Part shown: positions 9,282-17,485 of the stretch, in pieces
Layout: each line of letters opens with the position of its first letter
How positions within the stretch are numbered: the stretch's first letter is position 1
From: Chryseobacterium flavum
GTDB taxonomy: Bacteria > Bacteroidota > Bacteroidia > Flavobacteriales > Weeksellaceae
Direction: 5' to 3'
DNA length: 64,000 bases
NCBI RefSeq assembly: GCF_003385595.1
Contig: NZ_QNUE01000004.1
Location: forward strand, 278,490-342,489
Notes under the pieces: generated by a model
Seen by the model: only the letters and a program-made list of their open reading frames with translations
Databases searched by the model: none
Told to the model about the DNA's origin: nothing
Program-made: the position numbers and the translations under genes

Positions 9282-9938
9282 TTATCTGTGATCAAAATGT
9301 TTTGACAGCCTGTCACCCAGAAACTGTATGATAAATACCAAAAGGACGAGTAATATAAGGACTGTATTCATAATAACAATATCATAACCGATATAGCCGT
9401 ACTGATATCCTACCTGTCCTAATCCGCCGGCTCCTACTGCACCTCCCATAGCAGAATATCCTACCAGGGTGATCAGGGTAATCGTTGCATTGTTAATAAG
9501 GGAAGGAAGTGCTTCGGGAAGTAATACTTTCCTGATAATCTGTAATGGAGATGCACCCAATGCCCTTGCAGTTTCTATTAAGCCATGAGGTACTTCAAGA
9601 AGGCTGTTTTCTACAAGTCTAGCTATAAAGGGAGCAGCACCGATACTTAATGGTACCAATGCGGCATTAACCCCGATTGAAGTTCCTGCCAGTATCCTTG
9701 TAAAAGGGATCATCCACACAATCAGGATAATAAAAGGAATCGCACGGAAAATATTGACGATAACAGACAGGCCTCTGTGGTATAATGGGTTTTCCAGAAG
9801 CTGTCCTTTCCGTGTTAAAAATAAAAGTATTCCCACCGGAAGGCCTAAAACAAAACCGAAAAATCCGGATACAAAGGTCATATACACTGTTTCCCAGGCT
9901 CCTTTTGCCAAAAGAGAAATTACCGCATCACTAAGCAT
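9282..9938 (-). CDS. metI: Methionine ABC transporter permease
   Basis: This is the inner-membrane channel of the methionine importer, 218 residues with about five transmembrane helices. The EAA loop, which docks to the ATPase, is visible as ETARALGASPLQIIRKVLLPEALP. Its start codon overlaps the end of metN by 8 bp, so translation is likely coupled. Confidence 0.95.
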   Translation of the reverse strand: MLSDAVISLLAKGAWETVYMTFVSGFFGFVLGLPVGILLFLTRKGQLLENPLYHRGLSVIVNIFRAIPFIILIVWMIPFTRILAGTSIGVNAALVPLSIGAAPFIARLVENSLLEVPHGLIETARALGASPLQIIRKVLLPEALPSLINNATITLITLVGYSAMGGAVGAGGLGQVGYQYGYIGYDIVIMNTVLILLVLLVFIIQFLGDRLSKHFDHR

Positions 9939-10959
9939 ATCCTTTTACTGTATTTTGAATTTTATTCTGATTTAAATAATAGATCACCTGTTCGTTTTTT
10001 TCAGCTTCTCCCTGTAGCTGAAGTAAAAGCCTTCCGAAATTCGAGTTTCCAAGATATTCCACATCAGCTTTTAAAAGTTTGTATGGGATATTATATTGGG
10101 AATATAAGGTTGAAAGAAGCTCTTCAACACTGATATTTTCATTAAGTTCTATTTCGATCAACGGAAATAAACCCTCTTTAGGCTCTTTCTGAAGTCTGGC
10201 ATTGAGTTCCTGTGGCAGAGTCATAATGTCTGAATTTATAAATTGTCGGATTACAGGATTTTCTTTATCCGAAATAATCTCGCTTAAAGTTCCTTTTGCT
10301 AATAATTTTCCTTTGTCTATGACGGCAACATGATTGCATACCGCTTTAATAACCTCCATTTCATGGGTAATCAGGAGAATGGTAATCCCTAATCTCTGAT
10401 TAATATCCCTTAAAAGCTGTAAAATAGATTGGGTAGTAGCAGGATCCAGGGCACTTGTAGCCTCGTCACATAATAAAAGATGAGGATCGTTAGCCAGAGC
10501 CCGGGCAATTGCCACTCTTTGTTTCTGGCCACCTGACAGACTTCTGGGATAGTCATTTGCCTTATCTTCAAGCCCTACAATTTTCAGTAATTCATTGACC
10601 TTGGCCTTAATTTTTTCTTTACCATAGCGGTCGAGTTCCAAAGGAAGCGCTACATTATCAAAAACAGTTCTGGAGGAAAGCAGATTGAAATGCTGGAAGA
10701 TCATTCCGATTTTTTTACGCTCTTCTGCAAGCTGCTTTGAGCTGAGTGTAGTGAACTCCTTTTTATTGATAATAATCTGTCCTTCATCCGGTCTTTCCAA
10801 CAGGTTCACCGTACGGATCAGGGTACTTTTTCCGGCACCGGAAAACCCGATAATCCCTACAATATCCCCTTTATCTATAGTAAGGCTCACATCATCAAGT
10901 GCCTTAAAGGACTGTCCCTTCTGATGGAATGTTTTTGATATATTTCTGATTTCTATCAT
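9931..10959 (-). CDS. metN: Methionine ABC transporter ATP-binding protein
   Basis: This 342-residue ATPase powers methionine import. Walker A is GFSGAGKST (38-46), the ABC signature is LSGGQKQR (141-148) and Walker B is LLLCDEA (161-167). A C-terminal NIL-type domain (about 255-340; GLFPLIEIELNENISVEELLSTL) is the methionine-sensing regulatory domain that mediates transinhibition in MetN proteins. Only 16 bp separate it from the EamA-type gene upstream, so both are probably controlled by the leader region at 12003-12193. No separate riboswitch or promoter is visible directly in front of it. Confidence 0.96.
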   Translation of the reverse strand: MIEIRNISKTFHQKGQSFKALDDVSLTIDKGDIVGIIGFSGAGKSTLIRTVNLLERPDEGQIIINKKEFTTLSSKQLAEERKKIGMIFQHFNLLSSRTVFDNVALPLELDRYGKEKIKAKVNELLKIVGLEDKANDYPRSLSGGQKQRVAIARALANDPHLLLCDEATSALDPATTQSILQLLRDINQRLGITILLITHEMEVIKAVCNHVAVIDKGKLLAKGTLSEIISDKENPVIRQFINSDIMTLPQELNARLQKEPKEGLFPLIEIELNENISVEELLSTLYSQYNIPYKLLKADVEYLGNSNFGRLLLQLQGEAEKNEQVIYYLNQNKIQNTVKGYA

Positions 10960-10975
10960 TCTGATGTTTTACGAT

Positions 10976-11974
10976 TTAAATAGGCTGATATCTTTTGCCT
11001 GTTTTATTAAAAAACCTTCTTACTCTTCTTAATTTAACCTTTGATCTTTTTGAAAGCCTGAAATACCTGGTGACATTGGTCAGCAGTACTCCCAGCAATA
11101 TGATGGATAAACCATAGAGCTGACTTCCGTTGATACTTTGATTGGCCACAATCCAGCCTGCAATAACCGTTACAATAGGGTTGATGTAGGTATGGGTGCT
11201 TACCAGAGCCGCCGGTTTCACAGACAAGAGCCAAATGTACGACAAATAAGCGATTATCGATCCAAAGAAGATCAAAAACAGAACTCCGGACCATGCCGAT
11301 AACGGAACCGCAGAAACTGAAAAACCAGCCCATTCTTTTCTGAAAAAAGCAATAAGGAAAGATACTAATCCTGCTACAATAAGCTGTTGCGCAATATTCA
11401 TAAAAGTAGACTGGGAAGCCGGATTTTTCTTTGAATATAAAGAGCCAAGTACCCATGTGATAGAACTTAATCCCAAAACAACAAATGCTGTAATACGCAG
11501 ATTTCCGTCAACAGCTGCATGAACTGCATTAGAATGTACACTGCCTTTTAAAAAGAGAACTAATCCTATAAATCCTATAATCAAGCCTATTGGAATAAAT
11601 TTATCTGAAAAATAATACTTCCAGTTTTTACGGTCAATTGCAATAAACCAGAAAGGACCTGTTGCGATGGAAATAGCAGCTTCAGATGCTGTTACATATT
11701 GTTCCCCCCAGGCAACAAGACCTGTTCCCCCTGTTAGAATAAGGGTGCCGGTAATAGCATTCTTTTTCCAGTTGACCATAGAATTTGCTTTTTCTCCTTT
11801 AGAAAGAAGATATCCGATCATCAGTATTCCTGCAACCAGAAATCTGAGCCCCGAAAGAATGAATGGCGGGAAACCCTTTAAGCCAAATGATATAGCTAAA
11901 AACGTAATCCCCCATATTACATAAATGTTTGTAAATGCCAATGGAATCAGCCATTTGTTTTTAGTAGTACTCAT
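10976..11974 (-). CDS. EamA/DMT-superfamily transporter
   Basis: This is a 332-residue inner-membrane protein with about ten hydrophobic helices arranged as two EamA halves (about 10-145 and 165-310), as in drug/metabolite transporters. The substrate is not readable from the sequence. Its context is informative: it is the first structural gene behind a Met/Cys-rich leader ORF and attenuator and is followed after 16 bp by metN-metI-metQ. A role in export or import of sulfur amino acids or related metabolites is therefore an inference; EamA itself exports cysteine and O-acetylserine in E. coli. The basic C-terminal tail (RLSKRSKVKLRRVRRFF) is presumably cytoplasmic. Confidence 0.88.
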   Translation of the reverse strand: MSTTKNKWLIPLAFTNIYVIWGITFLAISFGLKGFPPFILSGLRFLVAGILMIGYLLSKGEKANSMVNWKKNAITGTLILTGGTGLVAWGEQYVTASEAAISIATGPFWFIAIDRKNWKYYFSDKFIPIGLIIGFIGLVLFLKGSVHSNAVHAAVDGNLRITAFVVLGLSSITWVLGSLYSKKNPASQSTFMNIAQQLIVAGLVSFLIAFFRKEWAGFSVSAVPLSAWSGVLFLIFFGSIIAYLSYIWLLSVKPAALVSTHTYINPIVTVIAGWIVANQSINGSQLYGLSIILLGVLLTNVTRYFRLSKRSKVKLRRVRRFFNKTGKRYQPI

Positions 11975-12002
11975 CAGTATATTTTTAATGTTGTTTTGTT
12001 AT

Positions 12003-12033
12003 TAATAAAAAAGACTCTACACTGTTGTAGAGC
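12003..12033 (-). terminator. Attenuator-type terminator in front of the EamA-metNIQ operon
   Basis: On the minus strand, CTCTACA and TGTAGAG (plus-strand 12026-12032 and 12015-12021) form a 7-bp hairpin with a 4-base loop, followed directly by TTTTTTATT. It lies after the small leader ORF and 28 bp before the EamA start. It would therefore stop transcription before the structural genes unless it is prevented from folding. Confidence 0.7.
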
Positions 12034-12063
12034 CTTTAAAAAATATGTCATATAAAAGTAAGG

Positions 12064-12159
12064 TCATCCACAGTATTCATGTTGTACAGGCATACAGATA
12101 CACATCATATTTTTGATGGTATGTTTCTTCATTGAATTATTTCTTAATTCTGCCTTCAT
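12064..12159 (-). CDS. Met/Cys-rich leader peptide (putative attenuation leader)
   Basis: This is a 31-codon ORF starting ATG AAG GCA; a second ATG at 12132 gives a 22-codon version. The core of the peptide reads NMMCICMPVQHEYCG, with three Met and three Cys codons within about 15 codons. It sits between a good -7 element and a rho-independent terminator that precedes the EamA-metNIQ genes, the classical arrangement of ribosome-mediated attenuation. Control by charged Met- or Cys-tRNA is my inference from codon content and from the methionine importer downstream. It could instead be a chance ORF. Confidence 0.6.
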   Translation of the reverse strand: MKAELRNNSMKKHTIKNMMCICMPVQHEYCG

Positions 12160-12185
12160 TTTATTTTATTTCCTGAATACGTTTG

Positions 12186-12193
12186 CAAATATA
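12186..12193 (-). promoter_or_regulatory. -7 promoter element for the leader/EamA/met operon
   Basis: TATATTTG on the minus strand matches TAnnTTTG exactly and lies 26 bp before the leader ATG. No clear TTTG -33 element is present at the usual spacing. Apart from this leader assembly, the interval 11975-12536 contains only AT-rich sequence in which I see nothing else. Confidence 0.5.
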
Positions 12194-12535
12194 TAATATA
12201 ATTTTTATTAGTCCACTAAAAAAGTAGGCTTTTTGAATATTAATTTATTGTTAATATATTAATGCGTTGAAAATCATAGCTTTAAAAATTTTTTTGTTTA
12301 AAATATTTTTCTCATTTTTTTTTGATTATACCGACAATGAAAATAAAATATCCATTTCTTTCATGTTGTCAAAAAGATAAAATAAATTCAATTTTTTAAG
12401 AATTGTGTAATAGGTGCTGATTCGTAAAATAAAATGATTTTAAATATTTTTAGTTTTAATACAGGATTTATTAACTCTCTGAAATACCCTTTAAGTTTAC
12501 GTTTTTAAAATTTAAAATCAAATTTAACAATATTT

Positions 12536-12569
12536 ATGACTAGTCATTGATGATTAGTCATTATATTTG
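12536..12569 (+). promoter_or_regulatory. Promoter and tandem palindromic operator of the SDR-marR unit
   Basis: ATGACTAGTCAT (12536-12547) is a perfect 12-bp palindrome. A second copy, ATGATTAGTCAT (12550-12561, one mismatch), begins 14 bp later. It is followed at once by the -7 element TATATTTG (12562-12569). The double operator covers the -33 and spacer region, so a bound repressor would block RNA polymerase. The adjacent MarR gene is the obvious candidate regulator. Confidence 0.65.
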
Positions 12570-12603
12570 AACATACATTTTATCTAATTTAAAAACATTT
12601 ATT

Positions 12604-13356
12604 ATGAAACGTTTTGAAAACAAAGTAGCTTTTATTACAGGAGGAAACTCAGGAATTGGTAAAGCGGTGGCAGTATTAATGGCAAGGGAGGGAGCAAAAA
12701 TCGTTATTGCCGATATCAAAGAAAATAAAGAAACCCTGGAAGAAGTACTGAAAGAAGGAACAGATGCAAGATTTATTGCATGTGATGTATCCAGGGCTGA
12801 GGAGGTAGAAAAAGCGGTTAATGAAACTATTAAAGAATTTGGAAGTCTTGATGTGGCAGTGAATAATGCCGGGATCGTAGATGCTTCTCCTATCCATGAG
12901 AAATCAATAGATGAATGGCAAAAAGTAATTAATATCAACCTGAATGGTGTATTTTATGGAATGAAATATCAGATTACCCAGATGCGAAAACAGAAAAGCG
13001 GTGGTGCTGTAGTAAATATAGGTTCAATTATGAGTCAGGTTGCTGAATTTGGAATAGCATCATATGCTTCATCAAAGCATGGCTTGGTAGGGCTTACAAA
13101 AGTAGCTGCTTTGGAAAACGGGACCAATAATATCCGTGTCAATTCCATAGGTCCCGGATATATAGAAACTCCTTTATTGATGGACAATGCTGCACAAAGC
13201 GAAGAGTACAGATCTTATATGGAATCTAAACATGCAATGAAAAGATTAGGAAAACCTGAAGAAATTGCAAAAGCTGTCTTATTTTTGGCTTCTGAAGATG
13301 CAAGTTTCTGCACGGGAGCTTATCTCCCTGTAGATGGAGGCTATCTGATACAGTAA
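12604..13356 (+). CDS. SDR-family NAD(P)-dependent oxidoreductase
   Basis: This is a 250-residue classical short-chain dehydrogenase. The cofactor motif is TGGNSGIG (12-19), the NNAG motif is at 85-88, and the catalytic residues are Ser139, Tyr152 and Lys156 (YASSK). The C-terminal sequence ASFCTGAYLPVDGGY is typical of the glucose-1-dehydrogenase-like subfamily. It is transcribed with the MarR regulator 14 bp downstream and probably acts as a carbonyl or quinone reductase in the stress regulon suggested by its neighbours, though the substrate is unknown. Confidence 0.9.
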   Translation: MKRFENKVAFITGGNSGIGKAVAVLMAREGAKIVIADIKENKETLEEVLKEGTDARFIACDVSRAEEVEKAVNETIKEFGSLDVAVNNAGIVDASPIHEKSIDEWQKVININLNGVFYGMKYQITQMRKQKSGGAVVNIGSIMSQVAEFGIASYASSKHGLVGLTKVAALENGTNNIRVNSIGPGYIETPLLMDNAAQSEEYRSYMESKHAMKRLGKPEEIAKAVLFLASEDASFCTGAYLPVDGGYLIQ

Positions 13357-13370
13357 TTAAATAATACAGA

Positions 13371-13808
13371 ATGAAAGAATCAAAAACGGAGTCACTTCCA
13401 CTTCGGAGACAGCTGGGAATTGCCATGGTAGAAACTTATAATAATGTCTATGAAAGATCCCAGGAATTTTTTGCAATGTACGGGCTTACCTCCCAGCAAT
13501 ATAATGTGCTTTCTATCCTGCATGATGCAGGAAAGCCTTTGTCTACTTCGGATATATTAAAAGAGATGCTGGAAAAGAATGCCGGAGTTTCCAGATTGGT
13601 AGACCGTTTGATTATCAAGCAACTTGTGGAGAAAAATGTCAATACTGGAGACAAGCGCCTTATAGATGTACACCTTACGGAAAAAGGGGAAGCTTTATAC
13701 AAAAAAGTTAACCAGAACCTTTCAGGTGTAGATCATGTATACAGTGTGCTTACAGATGAAGAAGTGAATGTACTTATTGGTCTTTTGAAAAAGATGAAAA
13801 AAGAGTAG
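13371..13808 (+). CDS. MarR-family transcriptional regulator (MhqR-like context)
   Basis: This 145-residue protein has a winged helix (about 45-115) including the DKRLIDVHLTEKG wing typical of MarR repressors. It follows the SDR gene closely and precedes two MhqO-like genes and an MhqD-like hydrolase. In Bacillus, such genes form the methylhydroquinone-responsive MhqR regulon. I infer that it represses its own operon through the tandem ACTAGT palindromes at 12536-12561 and may also control the promoters at 13923 and 20653. No conserved redox-sensing cysteine is apparent, which would fit ligand binding rather than thiol sensing. Confidence 0.88.
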   Translation: MKESKTESLPLRRQLGIAMVETYNNVYERSQEFFAMYGLTSQQYNVLSILHDAGKPLSTSDILKEMLEKNAGVSRLVDRLIIKQLVEKNVNTGDKRLIDVHLTEKGEALYKKVNQNLSGVDHVYSVLTDEEVNVLIGLLKKMKKE

Positions 13809-13888
13809 CTGTAAAAAACAGGTTGTATCTAAACAAAGATGAATACAGGGCTTGTTATGAATCTATTGTTTTTAACTCTTTTATTATT

Positions 13889-13918
13889 AAAAAATTCAGC
13901 GCTCAGCTGAATTTTTTT
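13889..13918 (+). terminator. Rho-independent terminator
   Basis: The arms AATTCAGC (13893-13900) and GCTGAATT (13906-13913) are followed by a T run. It separates the SDR-marR unit from the next promoter. Confidence 0.75.
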
Positions 13919-13922
13919 ATTT

Positions 13923-13967
13923 ATTAAACTAGTTAAATGCATAGGATTTTTGTTCACTGTAATTTAG
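13923..13967 (+). promoter_or_regulatory. ACTAGT operator and promoter of the first ring-cleaving dioxygenase gene
   Basis: The near-palindrome ATTAAACTAGTTAAAT (13923-13938) is centred about 30 bp before a weak -7 element TAATTTAG (13960-13967). The same 16 bp, with the same distance to a -7 element, recur before the pirin gene at 20653. The ACTAGT core also matches the operator at 12536. Confidence 0.55.
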
Positions 13968-13984
13968 CATAAAAATTAAAAGAC

Positions 13985-14917
13985 ATGGACAATAGAATAT
14001 TAGGTCTGCATCATATTACAGCAATAGCAGACAATGCCAAAAGAAATTTAGATTTTTATACAAAAGTTTTAGGAGTAAGACTGGTAAAGAAAACAGTGAA
14101 TTTCGATGATCCGGGAACGTACCACTTCTATTTCGGAAATGAAAACGGAACACCGGGAACAATCCTTACTTTCTTTCCGTGGGAAGGAATTGGTAAGGGA
14201 ACCAATGGGAGCGGGATGGCTACCCACATCGGCTATTCAGTGCCGAAAGGAAGCCTTGAATTCTGGAAAAACCGTTTGAAGGCTTTTAATGTAGAAGTAG
14301 AAGAGGGTGAAGTATTTGGAGAAAAGATGATTTCTTTTACGGATCCGGACGGCCTTCAGTTACAGTTTATAGAACCATCAGGTGATGACAACAGAAAAGT
14401 TTGGACAACAGATGATATCAAGGACGAAAATGCACTGAAAGGATTCCATAACGTTACTTTAACTTTAAGGAAAGCAGAGCCTACAATCAAAGTCCTGACC
14501 GATATTTTAGGGTATGATCTGAAAAAACAGGAGGGAGAAAGATACAGATTGGCTACTGATGCTATTGATACCGCTAATCTGGTAGATATTATTGAAAATG
14601 ATACCGTTCCTGCGGGAAGAAATGCAGCCGGTACCAACCATCATATTGCCTTCAGAGTAAAAGATGATAATGTTCTGATGGAATATCGTGAGAAAGTCCT
14701 CTCTGCCGGGTTGAGTATCACTCCGAAAATCAACAGAGATTATTTCTATTCATTGTACTTCCGTGAGCCGGGGGGTGTTTTATTTGAAATAGCTACCGAT
14801 AATCCGGGATTTACAGTAGATGAGCCTTTGAATGAGTTGGGAAAAAATCTGAAACTTCCTGTTCAATATGAAGGAATGCGCGGGAAAATAGAAGAAGTAC
14901 TGCCGAACTTATCATAG
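13985..14917 (+). CDS. Ring-cleaving dioxygenase homologue, VOC/glyoxalase superfamily (MhqO-like)
   Basis: This is a 310-residue cytosolic protein made of two vicinal-oxygen-chelate modules (about 5-135 and 150-280). LGLHHITAI (His9/His10), TNHHIAFRV and GGVLFEIATD supply the expected metal-binding His and Glu residues. The family includes Bacillus MhqO, thought to cleave hydroquinone-type rings, although enzymatic proof for these homologues is thin. It is similar along its length to the gene at 15376, so the two are paralogues flanking a small GNAT gene. The upstream operator suggests induction with the SDR-marR unit. Confidence 0.88.
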   Translation: MDNRILGLHHITAIADNAKRNLDFYTKVLGVRLVKKTVNFDDPGTYHFYFGNENGTPGTILTFFPWEGIGKGTNGSGMATHIGYSVPKGSLEFWKNRLKAFNVEVEEGEVFGEKMISFTDPDGLQLQFIEPSGDDNRKVWTTDDIKDENALKGFHNVTLTLRKAEPTIKVLTDILGYDLKKQEGERYRLATDAIDTANLVDIIENDTVPAGRNAAGTNHHIAFRVKDDNVLMEYREKVLSAGLSITPKINRDYFYSLYFREPGGVLFEIATDNPGFTVDEPLNELGKNLKLPVQYEGMRGKIEEVLPNLS

Positions 14918-14976
14918 ATCATCATCCAGGTCCGATAAAGATGCTAATTTTGAATTAAGAATTAAAAACAATAAAA

Positions 14977-15273
14977 ATGGAAAAAACAGAAATAGTTTTA
15001 GAAGGGAGAAAAGGAGAAATCCAGCTTTTCTCAGACGATCATAAAGCAGGTAAAATGGATATTTCAGTTATTGGAAAAAAACTGACCGTTTACCATACAG
15101 AGGTGAGTCCGGAATACGAAGGGAGAGGTTTTGCAAAGATTTTACTGGAAAGACTGGTGTCTTATGCAAGAGAAAACGATTTAAAGATTCTGCCGCTATG
15201 TCCATATGTTCACGCTCAGTTCAAACGTCATCCGGAGGAATATAATGATGTCTGGTTAAAGGAAGAACTGTAG
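14977..15273 (+). CDS. Small GNAT-type N-acetyltransferase (NATD1/YjdJ-like)
   Basis: This is a 98-residue protein covering only the acetyl-CoA-binding half of the GNAT fold. The motif VSPEYEGRGFAKILLERL (QxxGxG/A-like loop) and the C-terminal LPLCPYVHAQFKRHPEE are typical of the compact NATD1/YjdJ family. The acceptor substrate is unknown. It lies 59 bp after one ring-cleaving dioxygenase gene and about 100 bp before its paralogue, so it is probably part of the same stress-induced transcript. Confidence 0.85.
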   Translation: MEKTEIVLEGRKGEIQLFSDDHKAGKMDISVIGKKLTVYHTEVSPEYEGRGFAKILLERLVSYARENDLKILPLCPYVHAQFKRHPEEYNDVWLKEEL

Positions 15274-15375
15274 CTAATAGAATTGAGAGTGTAAGGCATT
15301 AAGCTTATCTGTCTTTTGCCTTTACTTTCATTATCCATGTAACCAATTACAAGAACACTTAACAATTTCAACATT

Positions 15376-16329
15376 ATGAACCTTATCACAGGACTGCATC
15401 ACGTTACGGCAATTACCGGCAATGCACAGGAAAATATAGACTTTTATACCGGCGTTTTAGGACTTCGTTTGGTCAAAAAAACAGTCAATTTCGATTATTC
15501 AGATGTTTATCATTTTTATTTCGGTGACGAATACGGAACACCGGGAACAATAATGACTACTTTTCCGTATGGTAAAGATCTGATCAATGGCAGACATGGG
15601 AAAGGAATGCTCAATACTACGGCTTTTTCAGTTTCCATAGATGCGCTGGATTATTGGACAAACCGTCTGGAACAGTTTAATATTCCTTTTAAGCAGCCTC
15701 AGCAAAGATTTTCTGATGAAGTTTTCATTTATTTTGAAGATTTTGACGGATTGGGACTGGAATTGGTTTTTAATGATAAGGATGAAAGAAAAGGATATTA
15801 TAATGGTTATATTCCTAAAGATTACGCGATCAAGGGAATCCATCACGTAGAAATCTGGCAGGATGCCTATGAAAGAACGGCTGCCCTACTCACGACTCAG
15901 ATGGATCATAAAGTAATCAAAGAAAGCCCGGACAGACTTAGGCTGGGAACAGAAAATATGCCGGGGAAATATGTAGATCTGCTTTCTGCTCCTAATGCCT
16001 TAAAAGGATTGGCGGGAAGAGGTACTGTTCACCACGTAGCCTTTGCTACTCCCGACGCAGCATCGCAGCTTGAAATGATAAAGAGATTAAATGCATACGG
16101 ACTGGAACATACTGAAGTGAAAGACAGAAAATATTTCACCTCCGTATATTTTAAAGAGCCGGGAGGTGTTTTGTTTGAGATTGCCACTTCAGGTCCGGGT
16201 TTCGATGTAGACGAAGAAGCAGAGTTTTTAGGACAGGATCTGATGTTACCGCAACAATTTGAAAAAAGAAGAGAGCGTCTTACGGAAGTTCTTCCGGCAA
16301 TTAATTATCCAACAGAAAAGTTCAGATAG
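15376..16329 (+). CDS. Ring-cleaving dioxygenase homologue, second copy (MhqO-like)
   Basis: This 317-residue protein is a paralogue of the one at 13985. Both share TGVLGLRLVKKTVNF-like sequence, a duplicated VOC fold, and the metal-ligand segments LHHVTAI, VHHVAFA and GGVLFEIATSGPGF. It is followed after 5 bp by an alpha/beta hydrolase, the same pair as Bacillus mhqO-mhqD. A role in degrading quinones, hydroquinones or electrophilic aromatics is inferred from that synteny. Keeping two diverged copies suggests different ring substrates. Confidence 0.88.
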   Translation: MNLITGLHHVTAITGNAQENIDFYTGVLGLRLVKKTVNFDYSDVYHFYFGDEYGTPGTIMTTFPYGKDLINGRHGKGMLNTTAFSVSIDALDYWTNRLEQFNIPFKQPQQRFSDEVFIYFEDFDGLGLELVFNDKDERKGYYNGYIPKDYAIKGIHHVEIWQDAYERTAALLTTQMDHKVIKESPDRLRLGTENMPGKYVDLLSAPNALKGLAGRGTVHHVAFATPDAASQLEMIKRLNAYGLEHTEVKDRKYFTSVYFKEPGGVLFEIATSGPGFDVDEEAEFLGQDLMLPQQFEKRRERLTEVLPAINYPTEKFR

Positions 16330-16334
16330 AAATA

Positions 16335-16955
16335 ATGAGTCATATTCTAAATATAAAAACAGCAGGTATACCATTAAATCAGGCAGAAAAAGCTTTGATC
16401 ATGATTCATGGTCGTGGAGGAAGTGCTCAGGATATTTTAAGTTTATCCCAGCATCTGAATGTAAAAGATTATGCGCTGTTAGCACCGCAGGCCCTGAATC
16501 ATACCTGGTATCCCTATTCATTTATGGCACCGGTAGATCAGAATGAACCCTGGCTTTCTTCAGCTCTGGAAATGGTGGCAGAAACAGTAAAAGCGGCAGT
16601 AGATGCAGGAATTAAACCAGAAAATATATATTTCTTTGGTTTTTCTCAGGGAGCTTGTCTTGCCCTGGAGTTTTTAGCCCGTAATGCTCAGAAGTTTGGA
16701 GGTGCAGCGGCCATTATCGGAGGAGTGATAGGAGATAAGATCAACCGTGAAAATTATAAAGGTGACTTTGCAGGAACTCCTGTTTTCCTGGGAACCAGCA
16801 ACCCGGATTTTCATGTTCCGGTAGAAAGGGTATATGCTACAGCCAATATTTTAAGAGAAATGAATGCTGAGGTAACAGAAAAAGTATATGCCAATTTCGG
16901 ACATTCCATCAATACAGAGGAAATTGAATTGGCTAACTCAATTATATTTAAATAG
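16335..16955 (+). CDS. Alpha/beta hydrolase, phospholipase/carboxylesterase family (MhqD-like)
   Basis: This 206-residue hydrolase has the nucleophile elbow GFSQGA with Ser104 and a HGRGG oxyanion segment (25-29). The likely acid and base are the Asp in SNPDFHVP and the His in FGHSIN. It belongs to the same family as MhqD, the carboxylesterase induced by methylhydroquinone in Bacillus. It is 5 bp from the preceding dioxygenase gene and is clearly co-transcribed and functionally linked with it. Confidence 0.9.
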   Translation: MSHILNIKTAGIPLNQAEKALIMIHGRGGSAQDILSLSQHLNVKDYALLAPQALNHTWYPYSFMAPVDQNEPWLSSALEMVAETVKAAVDAGIKPENIYFFGFSQGACLALEFLARNAQKFGGAAAIIGGVIGDKINRENYKGDFAGTPVFLGTSNPDFHVPVERVYATANILREMNAEVTEKVYANFGHSINTEEIELANSIIFK

Positions 16956-16964
16956 GTATTTTAA

Positions 16965-17035
16965 CCGCAAAAGTCACAAAAGATATAATCAGGTATATTA
17001 CGATGTCTGAAAATAAAACTTTGTGACTTTTGTGG
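16965..17035. repeat. Intergenic inverted repeat with 17-bp arms
   Basis: CCGCAAAAGTCACAAAA (16965-16981) and CTTTGTGACTTTTGTGG (17019-17035) are complementary at 15 of 17 positions and separated by 37 bp. It lies between the hydrolase and cupin genes. It could act as a large terminator-like hairpin, or be a dispersed palindromic repeat; other copies would have to be looked for in the genome. Confidence 0.6.
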
Positions 17036-17084
17036 CTAGCCATAACATTTAGGATCTAAAATTCTTATTTTAAAAACAAACGCA

Positions 17085-17432
17085 ATGAACATCACACGCA
17101 TATTCAGTGACGAAAGAGGAGAAACTCATTTTGAAAATATAGAAATTCCTCTTGTTGATCAGGGAGATATAGGTTTTCTTTCGGAAACTTTTGAAGTTAA
17201 AAAATTACAGTTCAGAAAAGTACCGGCAGACTATGATTTCGATTTTCATTGTGCTCCGCAGAAGCAATATATTGCTCTTTTAGACGGAGGTGTGGAAATA
17301 GAAACCTCACAGGGAGATAAAAGAGAATTCCAGACAGGAGAGATCCTTCTCGTAGAAGATGTTACCGGAAAAGGACACAAGACAAAAAATCTCATAAAAA
17401 AAGAAAGAACTTCATTGTTTATTTATATTTAA
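17085..17432 (+). CDS. Cupin-like small protein
   Basis: This is a 115-residue protein predicted as a single cupin beta-barrel. The central sequence FDFHCAPQKQYIALLDGGVEIET and the following TGEILLVEDVTGKGHKT resemble cupin motifs 1 and 2, but the full set of metal-binding His/Glu residues is incomplete. The substrate is unknown. It follows the quinone-stress genes after the inverted repeat and may be read through from them. Confidence 0.7.
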   Translation: MNITRIFSDERGETHFENIEIPLVDQGDIGFLSETFEVKKLQFRKVPADYDFDFHCAPQKQYIALLDGGVEIETSQGDKREFQTGEILLVEDVTGKGHKTKNLIKKERTSLFIYI

Positions 17433-17485
17433 AGATACAAGTTGCAGTAAATTCCTGACCATTCTATTTTCTAACTTCTAAAATT

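Noticed and set aside
10960..10975. SAM riboswitch or separate promoter directly in front of metN
   Set aside because: Only 16 bp separate metN from the EamA gene; no room or consensus for either element. Control must come from the leader at 12003-12193 or from an internal site.
11034..11456. 140-codon minus-strand open frame inside the EamA gene
   Set aside because: It is the same DNA as the transporter in another frame; the EamA frame has conserved helices and better composition.
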